A DNA stretch of 48,011 nt from Hyphomicrobiales bacterium (lineage in GTDB: Bacteria > Pseudomonadota > Alphaproteobacteria > Rhizobiales > Beijerinckiaceae), in assembly GCA_028868735.1 (NCBI GenBank), contig JAGWTW010000015.1, forward strand, positions 1-48,011. The letters are read 5' to 3'. The position numbers and the translations under genes were made by a program. Position 1 is the stretch's first letter; each line of letters starts with the position of its first letter. The notes under the pieces are model-generated. The model worked only from the letters and a program-made list of their open reading frames with translations. It had not been told where the DNA came from and did not search any database. This document shows, in pieces, positions 16,725 to 24,882 of this stretch.

Positions 16725-17939
16725 ATGACGGCTAGGCAGGTCGTCGTCACGGGCATGGGAGCGGTTTCGGCGGCCGGCGTCGGCTGGACCGCCCTGTGGG
16801 AAGCGGCGCGCGACGGCAGGAGCGCGATACGCGCGCTCGATTTCGCGCGCGACTATCCCGGCCGCATCCGGATCGGCGCGCAGGTGCCCGATTTCGACCC
16901 TGCCGCCCATCTCGACCGCGCCACGCTGCTCTACAGCGACCCTTTCGCCCAATATGCGCTGGTCGCCGCCGACGAGGCGGTTCGCGAGGCCGGCCTCACC
17001 CGGGAGACCGTCGGCGGCGAGAATTGCGCCGTCATCCTCGGCACGGGCATCGGCGGAATCCGGACGGTCGACGACGGGCTGTTCAATATCTACGTCAACC
17101 GGCAGAGGCCGGAAGTGATGAGCGTTCCCAAGCTCATAGCCAGTGCCGGTCCCTCGCTGCTGTCGATCCGCTTCGACGCCCACGGCCCGGTGTTTGCGGT
17201 CGCAAGCGCCTGTTCCTCGGCCAGCCAGGCGATCGGCATGGGCATGCACATGGTCCGCTCCGGCATGGCCGAGCGCGCCATCGTCGGCGGGTCCGAGGCG
17301 AGCCTCTCGGTCGGCACCCAATACACCTGGGAGCAGTTGCGCGTGCTGACGCCCGACAAGTGCCGTCCCTTTTCCAAGGGTCGCAACGGCATGAGCATCG
17401 GCGACGGCGCCGGCCTGTTCATCCTGGAGACCGAGGAGGCCGCCCGCGCCCGTGGCGCGCCCATCCTGTGCCGCCTGACGGGCTATGGAACCTCGGCGGA
17501 CGCCCGCGACGCCATCCGTCCGGACGTCGACGGCGCCACCCTCTCCATGGCGCGCGCCGTCAAGGACGCCGGGATCGATCCCGCCGCGATCGACTATGTC
17601 AACGCCCACGGCACCGCCACCGCGCTGAACGACCCGACCGAGGCGGAAGCCATGGGCCGCATTTTCGGCGAAAGGCTCGCGACGCTGCCCGTGTCCTCCA
17701 CAAAGCCGATCCACGGGCATGGCCTCGGCGCGGCCGGCGCGCTGGAGCTCGTCTGCACCATCGCCGCCCTGCGCCACGGGGTCGCGCCGCCGACCATCAA
17801 TTTTCTCGAGCCGGATCCGAAATGTCCGGTCGATTGCGTGCCGAACGTCGCCCGCAAGGTCTCGATCCGGGCCGCCATGTCCAATTCCTTCGCTTTCGGC
17901 GGCATCAACGCCTCGCTGATCGTGCAGGCGGCGGCCTGA
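16725..17939 (+). CDS. Beta-ketoacyl-[acyl-carrier-protein] synthase (KAS II-like)
   Basis: A 404-residue condensing enzyme of the FabF/KAS II type, joining malonyl-ACP to an acyl chain. The catalytic triad is intact: Cys163 in ASACSSASQA, His295 in YVNAHGTATALND, and His332 in STKPIHGHGLGAAGAL. Compared with FabF, the third motif reads PIHGHGLG rather than SMTGHLLG, so it is a divergent paralogue rather than the housekeeping enzyme. The ATG directly follows the ACP stop codon. With the ACP, two hydratase halves and an SDR it makes a small dedicated chain-building set. Confidence 0.93.
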   Translation: MTARQVVVTGMGAVSAAGVGWTALWEAARDGRSAIRALDFARDYPGRIRIGAQVPDFDPAAHLDRATLLYSDPFAQYALVAADEAVREAGLTRETVGGENCAVILGTGIGGIRTVDDGLFNIYVNRQRPEVMSVPKLIASAGPSLLSIRFDAHGPVFAVASACSSASQAIGMGMHMVRSGMAERAIVGGSEASLSVGTQYTWEQLRVLTPDKCRPFSKGRNGMSIGDGAGLFILETEEAARARGAPILCRLTGYGTSADARDAIRPDVDGATLSMARAVKDAGIDPAAIDYVNAHGTATALNDPTEAEAMGRIFGERLATLPVSSTKPIHGHGLGAAGALELVCTIAALRHGVAPPTINFLEPDPKCPVDCVPNVARKVSIRAAMSNSFAFGGINASLIVQAAA

Positions 17940-17945
17940 GCCGAT

Positions 17946-18353
17946 ATGGCCGAGATCGCTGGCGATACGCCCGGGGAGTTCATCCTCGGCCCTATCGAGG
18001 CCGCAGCTGATCCCGCCGAAATCGCCGCCTTTCGCGCCGCCCTCGGGTCGACCGCGCCAGAGCCGCCGCCGACCTATCCGATCGTCTGGCTCGCGCGCCC
18101 GGCGTTGCGGGCTGCGCTCGACCGGGCGCTGGGCGGCCGTTTTTTGCCCATTCACGAGTCCCAGTCTTTCGATTATGAACGGCCCCTGAAAGCGGGCGGC
18201 CGCTACGTGCTGACGGGCGTCGCGCGCCGCGAAAGCGCACCCGACCGCCTGATCCTGACCGCCGAGGCGCAGGAAGCCGACGGCGGCGCAATGGCCGTCA
18301 GATTGCGCAGCGTGCTGCGTCTGGTCGAGATCGCCGGGAACGAGAAGAAATGA
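17946..18353 (+). CDS. Hot-dog fold hydratase-like half (MaoC N-terminal type)
   Basis: A 135-residue protein without the catalytic hydratase motif. The segment IHESQSFDYERPLKAGGRYV followed by LTGVARRE resembles the non-catalytic N-terminal half of double-hot-dog MaoC/FAS1-type dehydratases. The next gene supplies the matching catalytic half and overlaps it by 4 bp, so the two most likely form a heterodimeric (3R)-hydroxyacyl dehydratase, comparable in design to mycobacterial HadA/HadB. It starts 6 bp after the ketoacyl synthase stop. The likeness is weak, so the function rests mostly on position. Confidence 0.65.
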   Translation: MAEIAGDTPGEFILGPIEAAADPAEIAAFRAALGSTAPEPPPTYPIVWLARPALRAALDRALGGRFLPIHESQSFDYERPLKAGGRYVLTGVARRESAPDRLILTAEAQEADGGAMAVRLRSVLRLVEIAGNEKK

Positions 18354-18754
18354 CCCTGCCCGCGCCCGGCGAGAAGCTGGACGAAATCCCGATCGGGCCG
18401 TTCGACGCGACGGCCGTCGCGGCCTATGCCCGCGCCTCCGGCGACGACAACCCGATCCACCTCGATCCGGCGCTCGCGGCCTCCGTCGGCTTCGCCGCGC
18501 CTCCCGTCCACGGCATGCGGCTGATGGCTGAAATCGGCCCCGCGCTCGCGGCCTGGCGGCCGGACCTTGCGATCCGGCGTCTTGCCGGCGCCTTCGCCGA
18601 ACCGCTGCTCGTCGGCGAACCGGCGAAGCTCGCCGCCCGCGTCCTGAAGCGGGAGGCCGACAGCGTGCTCCTGCGCGTAACAATCCAGGGTCCGCGGCGC
18701 GGGCCATGCCTCGTGGCCGAAGCCGTGCTCGCGCCGGGGAGCGCCGCTGCATGA
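18350..18754 (+). CDS. MaoC-type (R)-hydroxyacyl dehydratase
   Basis: A 134-residue single hot-dog hydratase/dehydratase. The R-specific hydratase motif is clear in ASGDDNPIHLDPALAASVGF, with Asp32 and His37 in the positions of the catalytic pair of PhaJ, followed by the PPVHGMRLM segment. Expected to remove water from a 3-hydroxyacyl thioester in the elongation cycle run by the neighbouring ketoacyl synthase. ATG overlaps the upstream stop (ATGA), and its own stop overlaps the SDR start (ATGA), so expression is coupled. Confidence 0.88.
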   Translation: MTLPAPGEKLDEIPIGPFDATAVAAYARASGDDNPIHLDPALAASVGFAAPPVHGMRLMAEIGPALAAWRPDLAIRRLAGAFAEPLLVGEPAKLAARVLKREADSVLLRVTIQGPRRGPCLVAEAVLAPGSAAA

Positions 18755-19542
18755 CCGCGCGCTCCATTCTCATCACCGGCGCGTCGAGCGGCATCGGCCG
18801 CGCCGTCGCCGTCGAATATGCGGGGCAGGGCGTCAGGCTCGTGCTCGTCGGCCGCGACGCGGCGCGTCTCGAGGCGACGGCCGCGCGCTGCCGCGACAAG
18901 GGCGCAACCGTCGAGATCGCGCAGGTCGACGTGCGCGACAGGCTCGCCATGCGCGACGCCGTTCTCGACGCCGACCGTCGCGCGCCGCTCGATCTCGTCG
19001 TCGCCAACGCCGGGATAAACACCGGCCTGCCGCAGGGCGCTCTGGTCGAGGACCCCGAACCCGTACGCGGCATCTTCGCGATCAATCTGCTCGGCGTGCT
19101 CAACACGGTCGAACCGATCATCGAGCCGATGTGCGCGCGCGGCGCCGGCGTCATCGCGCTCACGGGTTCGATCGCCGGCGTGCGCGGCCTTCCGTATTCG
19201 CCGTCCTATTGCGCGACAAAGGCGGCGGTTCATCTCTACGCGGAATCGCTGCGCGGTCCGCTCGCGCGAAAAGGCGTCGCCGTCAGTCTGATCGTGCCGG
19301 GCTTCGTGCACACGCCGCTCAACGAAAATCTCGTGGCGTTCAAGCCGCTCGCCATGACGGACGTGCGCGCGGCGAAGATCATTCGCAGCGGTCTCGACCG
19401 TCGCAAGCCGATGATCGTCTTCCCCAGGCTTCTCTATTGGGCGTCGCGTCTGTCCACCGTGCTTCCGATCCGCTTCGTCGACTGGTTTCTCATGCGCCAG
19501 CCCGTGGACGTGCCGGTCACGCAGGAGCGCATGCAGCCGTGA
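18751..19542 (+). CDS. SDR-family reductase, candidate ketoacyl or 3-ketosphinganine reductase
   Basis: A 263-residue short-chain dehydrogenase. TGASSGIG (9-16) binds NAD(P)H, NAG appears in VVANAGINTG, and the catalytic residues are Ser140, Tyr153 and Lys157 (PSYCATK). It has a C-terminal extension with PMIVFPRLLYWASRLSTVLP, which may be membrane-associating. That extension and the motif order resemble the subfamily of eukaryotic 3-ketodihydrosphingosine reductase (KDSR), so it may reduce the SPT product; alternatively it is the FabG-like step for the adjacent ketoacyl synthase. The start ATG at 18751 overlaps the previous stop, and its stop overlaps the GT21 GTG start. Confidence 0.85.
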   Translation: MTARSILITGASSGIGRAVAVEYAGQGVRLVLVGRDAARLEATAARCRDKGATVEIAQVDVRDRLAMRDAVLDADRRAPLDLVVANAGINTGLPQGALVEDPEPVRGIFAINLLGVLNTVEPIIEPMCARGAGVIALTGSIAGVRGLPYSPSYCATKAAVHLYAESLRGPLARKGVAVSLIVPGFVHTPLNENLVAFKPLAMTDVRAAKIIRSGLDRRKPMIVFPRLLYWASRLSTVLPIRFVDWFLMRQPVDVPVTQERMQP

Positions 19543-20729
19543 GTTTCGCGCTCGACCTCCTGCGCTGGGCGGCGGCGATCTTTTGCGCGATCTCGCTGTT
19601 CGCGCTCGCGCTGTCGATCACGCTCGGCAGCGTCGCGCCGTTCATCGTCAGGCGCCGGGCGCGGCAGGGCGCGACGCCGCCGGTCAGTTTCGTCGTGCCG
19701 ATCAAGACCTACGACATGGCTTTCGACGACGCGCAGGAATCGCTGTTCGAGCAGCATTACCCGCGCTTCGACGTGACGGTGACCGCGGCGGAGGCGGACT
19801 CGCCGGCCGTGGCGGCCGCGCGCCGCATCCTTTCGTCTCATCCCCTGGTCGAAACGAAAGTCGTTCGCGCCACCGCCCGTTTCGCCGCAAGCCCGAAAGT
19901 CGATAACCTCTACCAGGCCGTCGAGGACGCGCAGTTCGATCTGATCGCGACGAAGGATTCCAACATCGTCCTGCCGCCACAGGCGATCGCCGACGCGGTC
20001 GCGGCCATGGTCGACGGCGTCGGCCTCGTGACGGCGGTGACCGAGGCGGCGCGGCCGGAAAATACGGTAGCGCGGATCGAAAGCTCGCTCATGAACCAGT
20101 CGCACGGACGCATTCTTTATGCGGCCATGGCGCTGGGTCTGGGCTTCGGACTCGGCAAGCTGATGGTGTTCCGGCGTTCGGACCTGCACAAGGTCGGCGG
20201 TTTCCACGCCATCGCCCATAGCGTCGGCGAGGATTCGGCCATGGCGCACGCGCTGGAGGGTCTCGGCCTGCGCACCGTCATCATCGGTACGCCGATCTAC
20301 CAATATCTCGGCAAGCGCCGGCTGCACGACGTCTACCATCGCCAGCTCCGCTGGACCGTCATTCGCCGCCACAACGAGGTCCCGGCCTTCCTGATCGAGC
20401 CGTTCGGGCTCTCCTCGGTCAATGCGCTGGCCGCCGCCTTCGCGGCCCCGTTGTTTGGCTGGTCGGCGCCGGGCGCAGCCGCCGGCCTGCTTGCGGTGTG
20501 GTTCGGACTGGAAACCCTGCTTGCCTTGGCGCGGGGCTGGGATGTATCGATGTCCGCGCCCGCTATCATGATCGCCCGAGACGCGATGATGCTGGGCGTC
20601 TGGGTGCGCGCCTGGTTTACGAAGCGGGTCATGTGGGCCGCCGAGGTTTATGTCGCGCACCGCGAATGCGGCCCCCGGCCCGCGCCCGCGACCCCTGCGG
20701 GCGAGGCCCCGAAAAGGAACGATACGTGA
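19539..20729 (+). CDS. GT21-type ceramide glycosyltransferase (membrane)
   Basis: A 396-residue membrane GT2-superfamily enzyme with the features of ceramide glucosyltransferases (GT21; UGCG, HpnI relatives). An N-terminal transmembrane helix (about 6-36) is followed by VSFVVPIKTYD, the PKVDNL motif (119-124), the D2 position in TKDSN (Asp140), the D3 position in GEDSAMA (Asp232) and the (Q/R)xxRW motif RQLRW (268-272), with hydrophobic helices at the C-terminus. It would transfer a sugar from a nucleotide sugar to ceramide; the hopanoid-pathway enzyme HpnI is the alternative, but no hopanoid gene is here. The GTG start overlaps the SDR stop (GTGA) and follows GCAGGAG. Confidence 0.87.
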   Translation: MSFALDLLRWAAAIFCAISLFALALSITLGSVAPFIVRRRARQGATPPVSFVVPIKTYDMAFDDAQESLFEQHYPRFDVTVTAAEADSPAVAAARRILSSHPLVETKVVRATARFAASPKVDNLYQAVEDAQFDLIATKDSNIVLPPQAIADAVAAMVDGVGLVTAVTEAARPENTVARIESSLMNQSHGRILYAAMALGLGFGLGKLMVFRRSDLHKVGGFHAIAHSVGEDSAMAHALEGLGLRTVIIGTPIYQYLGKRRLHDVYHRQLRWTVIRRHNEVPAFLIEPFGLSSVNALAAAFAAPLFGWSAPGAAAGLLAVWFGLETLLALARGWDVSMSAPAIMIARDAMMLGVWVRAWFTKRVMWAAEVYVAHRECGPRPAPATPAGEAPKRNDT

Positions 20730-22003
20730 CGGTCCACGGCCTGCTTGTCGGCCTGATCGACCTCGTGCTCACGCTCTGCTTTCTCGGCATGGCTGTGATC
20801 GGCGGCACGTTCCTCGTGCTCGTCGCGCGCTTTCTCTACGATGAGGCGCGCGGCAAGGAGGACCCGTCCGCAGGAACGCCGCCGCTCGCCGACGCCGACC
20901 TGCCGCATGTCGTCCTGCAGATTCCCGTCTTCAACGAACCGCGCGTCGTCGAGGGCGCGCTGCGCGCGGCCTGCGCGATCGACTATCCGCGCGACCGCTT
21001 TCACGTACAGCTCCTCGATGATTCCACGGACGAAACGACGGATCGCGCGGCCGAGATCATCGCCGAATTGCGCGCGGCCGGTAACGACGTCGTCCACGTG
21101 CGGCGCGAGGACCGTTCCGGCTTCAAGGCCGGCGCCTGCGCGGCCGGGCTCGAATTGTCCGACGCGCCCTTCGTCGCCATGCTCGACGTGGATTTCCGCC
21201 CGCCGTCGGACTGGCTGCGCAAGGCCGTGCCCGTCATCGTCGCCGATCCGAAGGCGGGCTTCGTGCAGGCGCGCTGCGAATTCGCCAATTACGAGAAGAA
21301 CTGGCTGACGCGCGTGCAGGGCCTCGTGCTCGACGCGCATTTCATGATCGAGCAGCGCACGCGCGCGAGCCTGCGCTGGCTGTTTCAGTTCAACGGCACC
21401 GGCGGCATCTGGCGCCGCGCCGCCATCGATTCCGTCGGCGGCTGGCTCGACTATTCGCTCACGGAAGATCTCGACCTCACCATTCGCACCGCGCTCGCGG
21501 GCTGGCACGGCCGTTTCATTTCATCCGTCGCCATTCCCGGCCAGATGCCCGAGGGCATGCGCGACTGGCGCCGCCAGCAGCGTCGCTGGTCGAACGGCTT
21601 CGTGCAGGTCGCCCAGCGCACGGTCGGCCCGCTGTGGCGCGCGCCGTGGCCGCTGGTGGAACGCCTGTCGGCGATCGTGCTCGTGATGCATCAGGTCTTC
21701 TTCCCGCTCTGCGCGACGATGATCGTATGCCTGATCCTCGGCGCGGTCGTGCGCGGTTTCTCGGTCGCGCCCTATCTGCCGCTGCTCGTCATCTGTTTCG
21801 TGGTCGTGACCGCGGTCGTCGTCGGCATGACGCTGCCGCCCTATCTCGTGCTCAGGCGCGGCACGATCTGGCGTTACCTCGCCACCATGGCCATGGTGCC
21901 GCCGCTCTTCATCTATCTCGCCGTCGCCAACGCGCCGAAGATCATCCAGACCGCGCGCGGCCGGCAGGAACAATTCAAGCGCACGCCGAAGAAAGAGCAT
22001 TGA
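20726..22003 (+). CDS. Membrane GT2 glycosyltransferase (cellulose-synthase-like)
   Basis: A 425-residue processive-type GT2. Residues 5-35 form the first membrane helix; QIPVFNEPRVVEGAL opens the catalytic domain, with LLDDSTDET (Asp98-99), LDVDFRPP (Asp154, Asp156), the TEDLD acceptor motif (246-250) and QQRRW (284-288). Four hydrophobic segments follow. It resembles the CESA-like glucosyltransferases used for beta-glucans and some glycolipids. Its GTG overlaps the GT21 stop by 4 bp (GTGA), so it probably extends the sugar put on by that enzyme (inference). It is the last gene of the operon; a repeat cluster follows. Confidence 0.88.
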   Translation: MTVHGLLVGLIDLVLTLCFLGMAVIGGTFLVLVARFLYDEARGKEDPSAGTPPLADADLPHVVLQIPVFNEPRVVEGALRAACAIDYPRDRFHVQLLDDSTDETTDRAAEIIAELRAAGNDVVHVRREDRSGFKAGACAAGLELSDAPFVAMLDVDFRPPSDWLRKAVPVIVADPKAGFVQARCEFANYEKNWLTRVQGLVLDAHFMIEQRTRASLRWLFQFNGTGGIWRRAAIDSVGGWLDYSLTEDLDLTIRTALAGWHGRFISSVAIPGQMPEGMRDWRRQQRRWSNGFVQVAQRTVGPLWRAPWPLVERLSAIVLVMHQVFFPLCATMIVCLILGAVVRGFSVAPYLPLLVICFVVVTAVVVGMTLPPYLVLRRGTIWRYLATMAMVPPLFIYLAVANAPKIIQTARGRQEQFKRTPKKEH

Positions 22004-22042
22004 ACGGGGCGACCGGCGCCGACTGGTTGCGGACTCCGCTCC

Positions 22043-22270
22043 CGCCGTCATGGCCGGGCTTGTCCCGGCCATCCACGCGGAACGATTGCGAACATCTGAC
22101 TTCAGGATCGCTGAACGAAACGGCGTGGATGCCCGGCACAAGGGCGGGCATGACGAACGGAGATGGCGTGGCTCCCTGTCATCCCGGCCGAAGCGAAGCG
22201 GAGAGCCGGGGTCCAGCGTTTTCTTGATCTGCCTTCTGGATCCCGGATCGCCTTCGGCGTCCGGGATGAC
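22043..22270. repeat. Palindromic repeat cluster between converging lipid operons
   Basis: The 303-bp gap between the two convergent operons consists largely of repeats. 22046-22077 is the GGCCGGG/TCCCGGCC unit also found near 986, including the same right-hand flank. 22124-22155 holds an inverted relative with arms ATGCCCG and CGGGCAT. 22178-22270 is a 93-bp unit starting GTCATCCCGGCC and ending GGGATGAC, so its ends are inverted repeats; its closest relative is at 33611-33715. They may serve as a shared terminator for both operons. Confidence 0.8.
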
Positions 22271-22305
22271 AATTTCCGCTTTTCGCCCCCAACCGGACCC
22301 GCCCA

Positions 22306-23133
22306 TCACGCCCGGTCCAGCGCCGCCGCGATCGCATCCATCCGCTCGTCGACCTCGTCGCGCATCTCCGGATGCGTGAACACGTAGAAGTCCTCGTCTC
22401 GAATCGCGCGCAGCATGCGGTCGGCGACTTGCACGGGGTCGAGGCCCGCTTCCGTCCGCTCCGCGACATGGGCGAGAATGTCCGCGCCGCGCGTGCCCGG
22501 CGCAGGCTTCGTCGCCGCGCCGTAGCGCGCGGGCCGGTTGCGATAGGCCGATACGATTTTCGTGCGCACGAAGCCCGGACAGAGCACGCTGACGCCGATG
22601 TCCGTTCCCTTCAATTCGAGCGCGAGCCCTTCGGACATGCCCACGACCGCGTACTTGCTGGCGACATAAGGCGAGAAGCCGATATTGGCCTGCAGGCCCG
22701 CCATCGACGCGGTATTGACGATATGGCCGGCCTCGCCGTGGTCGCGCATGTGCGGCAGGAAGGCGGCGATCCCGTTCACGACGCCCATGAGATTGACGTC
22801 GATCACCCAGCGCCAGGTCTCGACCGAAATATCGGCGATCCCGCTGCCGCCGCCGACGCCCGCATTGTTGCAGAGAATGTGAACCTTGCCGAAGGCCGCG
22901 ATCGTTTCGCGCGCCGCATTGGCGACGGCCGCCGCGTCCGTCACGTCGCAGAGGACGCCCTGCACATTCGCGCCTGACGCCCGCAGGCGCGCGACCGCAG
23001 CGTCGAGCGCCGTGCGTTCGATATCCGCCAGCGCGACATTCATGCCCTCGTCGGCGAATTTCTGCGCAAGCGCGAGACCGATGCCGCTCGCGCCGCCCGT
23101 GACGAAAGCGGTCCTGCCCGAAAATTTCTTCAT
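22306..23133 (-). CDS. SDR-family oxidoreductase
   Basis: A 275-residue classical short-chain dehydrogenase. TGGASGIG (12-19) is the cofactor loop, CNNAGVGGGSG follows strand 4, and Ser143, Tyr156 and Lys160 (SPYVASK) are the catalytic residues. Asp37 after strand 2 (LADIER) suggests NAD(H) preference. It is the last gene of the minus-strand group headed by serine palmitoyltransferase, but it follows the ABC-F gene with a gap of 42 bp, so membership in the sphingolipid pathway is unproven. It is a second candidate for the 3-ketosphinganine reductase. Confidence 0.88.
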   Translation of the reverse strand: MKKFSGRTAFVTGGASGIGLALAQKFADEGMNVALADIERTALDAAVARLRASGANVQGVLCDVTDAAAVANAARETIAAFGKVHILCNNAGVGGGSGIADISVETWRWVIDVNLMGVVNGIAAFLPHMRDHGEAGHIVNTASMAGLQANIGFSPYVASKYAVVGMSEGLALELKGTDIGVSVLCPGFVRTKIVSAYRNRPARYGAATKPAPGTRGADILAHVAERTEAGLDPVQVADRMLRAIRDEDFYVFTHPEMRDEVDERMDAIAAALDRA

Positions 23134-23175
23134 CCGGCGCGCCTCCCTGTTCCCAGCATAGCGCGGCCGCCGCGG

Positions 23176-24798
23176 TCAGTCTCGCAGTCCCGGCGCCTCG
23201 TGGCCGGTGCGCGCGACATATTCGACATAGCCGCCGCCGTAGGAATGCACGCCGTCGGGCGTCAGCTCGAGCACGCGGTTGGAGAGCGCTGCGAGAAAAT
23301 GCCGGTCGTGCGAGACGAACAGCATCGCGCCCTCGTATTCGGCGAGCGCCGATATCAGCATCTGCTTCGTGGCGATGTCGAGATGGTTGGTCGGCTCGTC
23401 TAGCACGAGGAAGTTCGGCGGATCGTAGAGCATTTTCGCCATCACGAGCCGCGCCTTCTCGCCGCCGGAGAGCACGCGACAGGGCTTTTCGATGTCGTCG
23501 CCCGAGAACCCGAAACAGCCGGCGAGATTGCGCAGCGAGCCCTGGCCTGCCTGCGGAAACGAATCTTCGAGCGTCTCGAACACCGTGCGCTCGCCCTCGA
23601 GCAATTCCATCGCATGCTGCGCGAAATAACCCATCTTCACGCTCGCGCCGAGCGCGACGGCGCCTGCGTCCGGCTCGCTCGCGCCGGCGACGAGTTTCAG
23701 CAGCGTCGACTTGCCGGCGCCGTTGACCCCCATCACGCACCAGCGCTCGCGCCGGCGCACCTGGAAGTCGAGCCCGTCGTAGATGCTTCGCGCGCCGTAA
23801 CCCTTGCTCACGCCCTTCAGCGTGACGACGTCCTCGCCGGAGCGCGGCGCGGGCGGGAAATCGAAAGCGATCGACTGGCGCCGGCGCGGCGGCTCGACGC
23901 GGTCGATCTTCTCGAGCTTCTTCACGCGGCTCTGGACCTGCGCGGCGTGCGACGCGCGCGCCTTGAAACGCTCGATGAAAGCGATTTCCTTGGCGAGCAT
24001 GGCCTGCTGGCGCTCGAACTGCGCCTGCTGCTGCTTTTCGGCCTGTGCGCGCTGCGCCTCGTAGAATTCGTAGTCGCCCGTGTAGGAATTGAGCGAGCCC
24101 GCGTCGATCTCGACGATCTTGTTGACGATCCGGTTCATGAAGGCGCGATCGTGCGAGGTCATCATCAAGGCGCCGTCGTAGCCGCGCAAAAACTGTTCGA
24201 GCCAGATCAGGCTTTCGAGATCGAGATGGTTCGACGGTTCGTCGAGCAGCATCACGTCCGGCCGCATCAGCAGGATGCGCGCGAGCGCGACGCGCATCTT
24301 CCAGCCGCCGGACAGATTGGCGACGTCGCCGTCCATCATTTCGGCCGTGAAGTTGAGCCCGGCCAGAACCTCGCGCGCGCGGCCGTCGAGCGCATAGCCG
24401 TCGAGTTCCTCGAACCGCGCCTGCGCCTCGCCGTAACGTTCGACGATCTCCTCCATTTCGTCGGCGCGGTCGGGATCGGCCATCGCCGCTTCGAGATCCT
24501 TCAACTCGGCGGCGACGACGCTGACGGGGCCTGCGCCCTCCATCACCTCGGCGACGGCGCTGCGGCCTGCCATCTCGCCGACGTCCTGATCGAAATAGCC
24601 GATGGTCAGGCCGCGATCGACGCTGACCTGTCCTTCGTCGGGGCTCTCCTCGCCCGTCATCATGCGGAAGAGCGTGCTCTTTCCGGCGCCGTTCGGCCCG
24701 ACGAGTCCGGCCTTTTCGCCGCGCAGCAGGCTCGCCGACGCTTCGACGAACAGGAGGTGATGGCCGTTTTGCTTGCTGATGTTTTCGAGGCGGATCAT
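23176..24798 (-). CDS. ABC-F family ATPase (ribosome-associated)
   Basis: A 540-residue soluble protein with two ABC domains and no membrane segment. First domain: Walker A GPNGAGKST, signature NLSGGWKMR, Walker B VMLLDEPSNHLD. A charged, Gln-rich linker with EAQRAQAEKQQQAQF follows. Second domain: GVNGAGKST, VLSGGEKAR, FLVLDEPTNHLD. This is the ABC-F layout of translation factors such as YbiT, Uup and EttA, which act at the ribosomal E site; it looks closest to YbiT-like proteins, but I cannot settle the subfamily. It has no evident link to lipid synthesis and may simply lie within the transcript. Confidence 0.93.
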   Translation of the reverse strand: MIRLENISKQNGHHLLFVEASASLLRGEKAGLVGPNGAGKSTLFRMMTGEESPDEGQVSVDRGLTIGYFDQDVGEMAGRSAVAEVMEGAGPVSVVAAELKDLEAAMADPDRADEMEEIVERYGEAQARFEELDGYALDGRAREVLAGLNFTAEMMDGDVANLSGGWKMRVALARILLMRPDVMLLDEPSNHLDLESLIWLEQFLRGYDGALMMTSHDRAFMNRIVNKIVEIDAGSLNSYTGDYEFYEAQRAQAEKQQQAQFERQQAMLAKEIAFIERFKARASHAAQVQSRVKKLEKIDRVEPPRRRQSIAFDFPPAPRSGEDVVTLKGVSKGYGARSIYDGLDFQVRRRERWCVMGVNGAGKSTLLKLVAGASEPDAGAVALGASVKMGYFAQHAMELLEGERTVFETLEDSFPQAGQGSLRNLAGCFGFSGDDIEKPCRVLSGGEKARLVMAKMLYDPPNFLVLDEPTNHLDIATKQMLISALAEYEGAMLFVSHDRHFLAALSNRVLELTPDGVHSYGGGYVEYVARTGHEAPGLRD

Positions 24799-24882
24799 GT
24801 CGCGGAGCGCTCGTGGAGAATTGCGGCGTAACTACGCCCGGCGGGGCGCATCCGCGAAACGGAAACAGGAGACGAGGGGAGC

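Noticed and set aside
16161..19163. A 1000-codon open frame on the minus strand opposite the ACP-KAS-hydratase operon
   Set aside because: Antisense to genes with intact catalytic motifs; composition is that of a reading-frame shadow.
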